Assembly: GCF_013294025.1 (NCBI RefSeq)
Contig: NZ_JABSNL010000012.1
Span: 1 to 64,000, forward strand
Reading direction: 5' to 3'
Source: Flavobacterium aeripolare
GTDB lineage: Bacteria; Bacteroidota; Bacteroidia; Flavobacteriales; Flavobacteriaceae
DNA: 64,000 nt
Shown: positions 62,439 to 64,000 of the stretch, one piece after another
Numbering within the stretch: the stretch's first letter is position 1
How the letters are laid out: every line of letters starts with the position of its first letter
Translations under genes and position numbers: made by a program
The notes under the pieces: model-generated
Database searches by the model: none
What the model saw: only the letters and a program-made list of their open reading frames with translations
What the model was told of the DNA's origin: nothing

Positions 62439-62530
62439 AGGAGCTATTTCCTGCTATCCGTTGCAATCTTTTCCTTTTTTAAAGAAAAAAAAGGAAAAGG
62501 ATTTCTACTACTATCAGGGCTAAAACTCCC
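62439..62530. repeat. Dispersed intergenic repeat with central hairpin (copy 2)
   Basis: GGAGCTATTTCCTGCTATCC begins the element. A central hairpin CTTTTCCTTTTTT / AAAAAAAAGGAAAAG follows (about 62468-62500), then GGATTTCTACTACTATCAGGGCTA and CTCC at the end. The order of blocks is the same as at 6907-7020 (GGAGC, GCAATC/CTATATC, hairpin, AAAAGGAT, GGGGCTA), so the two are copies of one intergenic element family. Confidence 0.55.
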
Positions 62531-62607
62531 TGCACTAAAGGAAAGACAAGATTTCCAATTCATATCTCAGAGCAATTGACTAAATTTACACTCAAAATTA
62601 TATCCAG

Positions 62608-63060
62608 ATGAGCAATATCAGAATTACAAAACAATTTAACTTCGAAACCGGTCACGCCCTTTATGGATACGACGGAAAATGTAAAAATGTTCACGGACAC
62701 AGCTACAAATTATCAGTAACCGTTATTGGGACACCTATTACAAATAGAAACGATGTAAAATTCGGAATGGTAATCGATTTCTCGGACTTAAAGAAAATTG
62801 TAAAAGAAGAAATTGTAGACCAATTTGATCACGCCACTGTTTTTAATGAAACAACGCCTCACGTAGAGCTAGCCGAAGAACTTAAAAAACGCGGACACCA
62901 TGTGATTTTAGTTGATTACCAACCTACAAGTGAAAACATGGTAATTGATTTTGCCGAGAGAATTAAAGCCAGACTACCACAAGGAATCAAACTTTTTGCC
63001 TTGAAATTGCAAGAAACAGAATCGTCATTTGCTGAATGGTACGCTAGCGATAATCTATAA
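62608..63060 (+). CDS. queD: 6-carboxytetrahydropterin synthase (QueD-like)
   Basis: This is a 150-residue tunnelling-fold enzyme that makes 6-carboxy-tetrahydropterin for queuosine (or is PTPS-like). Zinc ligands: His in FETGHALYG and the two His in KNVHGHSYKL. The catalytic Cys is in YDGKCKNVHG. The Asp/His relay lies in VDQFDHATVFNE and a C-terminal Glu in LQETESSFAEW. It starts close to lpxH (22 bp gap), with which it is probably co-transcribed. Confidence 0.92.
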   Translation: MSNIRITKQFNFETGHALYGYDGKCKNVHGHSYKLSVTVIGTPITNRNDVKFGMVIDFSDLKKIVKEEIVDQFDHATVFNETTPHVELAEELKKRGHHVILVDYQPTSENMVIDFAERIKARLPQGIKLFALKLQETESSFAEWYASDNL

Positions 63061-63082
63061 TCCCAATTGACACTCTAGTTTC

Positions 63083-63841
63083 ATGAAACTACCTAATAAT
63101 AAAAAAGTATACTTCGCTTCTGATCAACATTTTGGAGCGCCTACGCCTGAATTAAGTGCTCCTAGAGAGAAGAAATTTGTGGCTTGGCTTGATGAGGTGA
63201 AACGAGACGCCGAAGCCATTTTTATAGTAGGCGATTTATTTGACTTTTGGTTTGAATACAAAACTGTGGTACCTAAAGGTTTTGTACGTGTGCTAGGCAA
63301 ACTAGCCGAAATTCGCGATAGCGGCATCCCAATTTACTTCTTTGTAGGAAACCACGATTTGTGGATGGACGGTTATTTCGAAAAAGAATTAAATATTCCT
63401 GTGTATCATGATAATCAGGAATACACTTTTGGAGATAAAACTTTTCTCGTAGGCCACGGCGACGGAAAAGGTCCTGGGGACATGGGCTATAAACGCATGA
63501 AAAAAGTATTTACAAATCCGTTTTCTAAATGGCTTTTTCGCTGGTTGCATCCTGATATTGGAGTTGGATTAGCGCAATATCTTTCAGTGAAAAACAAATT
63601 AATTTCTGGTGACGATGATGTTACTTATTTAGGAGAAGAAAACGAATGGTTAATAATCTACGCCAAGAAAAAACTCGAAACCAAACACTACAATTACCTT
63701 GTTTTTGGACACCGCCATTTGCCTATGAAAGTAACCGTAGGCGAAAATGCCGAATATGTGAATCTAGGCGATTGGATTACTTATTTTACTTATGGCGTTT
63801 TTGATGGCGATACTTTCGAAATAAAAAAATACGAAAACTAG
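63083..63841 (+). CDS. lpxH: UDP-2,3-diacylglucosamine diphosphatase
   Basis: This 252-residue calcineurin-like phosphoesterase hydrolyses UDP-2,3-diacylglucosamine to lipid X in lipid A synthesis. Metal-binding motifs in order: ASDQHFGAP (D-x-H), VGDLFDFWFE (GDxxD), FVGNHDLWM (GNHD), LVGHGDGKG and FGHRHLPM (GHxH). The cap region after FSKWLFRWLHPDIG is typical of LpxH. The TAG stop overlaps the stop of the partial convergent gene in the palindrome CTAG (63838-63841). Confidence 0.94.
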   Translation: MKLPNNKKVYFASDQHFGAPTPELSAPREKKFVAWLDEVKRDAEAIFIVGDLFDFWFEYKTVVPKGFVRVLGKLAEIRDSGIPIYFFVGNHDLWMDGYFEKELNIPVYHDNQEYTFGDKTFLVGHGDGKGPGDMGYKRMKKVFTNPFSKWLFRWLHPDIGVGLAQYLSVKNKLISGDDDVTYLGEENEWLIIYAKKKLETKHYNYLVFGHRHLPMKVTVGENAEYVNLGDWITYFTYGVFDGDTFEIKKYEN

Positions 63842-64000
63842 TTCATCCCTTCACCAAACAAATATTCATCCAAATCTATTTTGAACAACGTACCTTCGAC
63901 AAGATCTTTAATAGATTTTAATTCCTTCATAGATACAGCTAAGTCAATTTGAGCACAAGGGGTTTTCAATAGAAATTTATGGCAATCATTTTTTAACTCA
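63838..64000 (-). CDS. Partial hypothetical protein (C-terminal end, cut by window edge)
   Basis: On the minus strand the frame ending at TAG (63838-63840) stays open to the window end. It encodes at least 53 residues that include HKFLLKTPCAQIDLAVSMKE and end DLDEYLFGEGMN. The fragment shows no family signature. The convergent, one-base-offset stop with lpxH is typical of tight gene packing here and supports its being real, but the rest of the gene is outside the window. Confidence 0.45.
   Translation of the reverse strand, partial: ELKNDCHKFLLKTPCAQIDLAVSMKELKSIKDLVEGTLFKIDLDEYLFGEGMN

Overview
The window is chromosomal DNA of a Flavobacterium-like member of the Bacteroidota. The base composition is AT-rich. 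Promoter-like elements fit the Bacteroidota -7 consensus TAnnTTTG, and Shine-Dalgarno sequences are essentially absent. The gene content also fits: an OmpA/TSP3 porin, a sdhCAB set of Bacteroidota type, the DUF177-rpmF-fabH-accB-accC run, S9 and C1 peptidases, and PepSY-like proteins. All calls rest on reading motifs and context by eye; no database search was possible.

Layout. 0-6.9 kb: two tandem OmpA/TSP3 genes (the first cut by the window edge), an AddB-like nuclease, a small membrane protein with an ABC ATPase, and an alpha/beta hydrolase. 6.9-11 kb: a dispersed palindromic repeat, an AbiH-family phage-defence gene, a TIGR00266 protein and an aminopeptidase P. 11.4-15.9 kb: sdhC-sdhA-[S23 four-helix-bundle ORF]-sdhB, then a dispersed repeat and a degenerate minisatellite. 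16-22.3 kb: an omega-amidase-like hydrolase, a Big_5 lipoprotein, a coupled pair of unknown envelope genes and methylmalonyl-CoA epimerase. 22.4-28.1 kb: a CAU tRNA, then a complete His-Xaa-Ser (Hxs) RiPP operon in the order hxsA-D-B-C, translationally chained to a GT-C-like membrane protein and facing a GT2 polyprenyl-phosphate-type glycosyltransferase. 28.2-34.7 kb: a minus-strand locus that reads as a chaperone-usher-like secretion pathway: two pilin-like paralogues, a PapD-like chaperone, a tip-like protein and a large usher-like outer-membrane protein.

35-41 kb: ribE and pdxA (divergent), then the fatty-acid initiation genes. 41-46.4 kb: four tandem PepSY-like secreted proteins and a sigma-54 response regulator convergent with a hybrid histidine kinase. 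46.5-55.9 kb: a C1 peptidase, an S9 peptidase, a FAD oxidoreductase with mtgA, an LpxR-like protein, an AraC regulator, an aldehyde dehydrogenase and a GreA/GreB-type factor. 56-61.5 kb: an accessory island next to tRNA-Ala(GGC), holding an OLD-like ATPase/TOPRIM gene, a 586-residue reverse transcriptase and a BT4734/VirE-N primase-like gene. 61.6-64 kb: enoyl-CoA hydratase, QueD-like, LpxH and a partial gene.

Three loci deserve most attention. First, the reverse transcriptase is preceded by about 225 nt whose ends form a 13-bp helix, with a -7 promoter element placed so that transcription would start at the first strand of that helix. This is a candidate retron- or DRT-like non-coding RNA, with an OLD-like effector candidate downstream. 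Second is the chaperone-usher-like locus, a pathway not usually associated with Bacteroidota. Third is the Hxs RiPP operon with attached glycosyltransferases.
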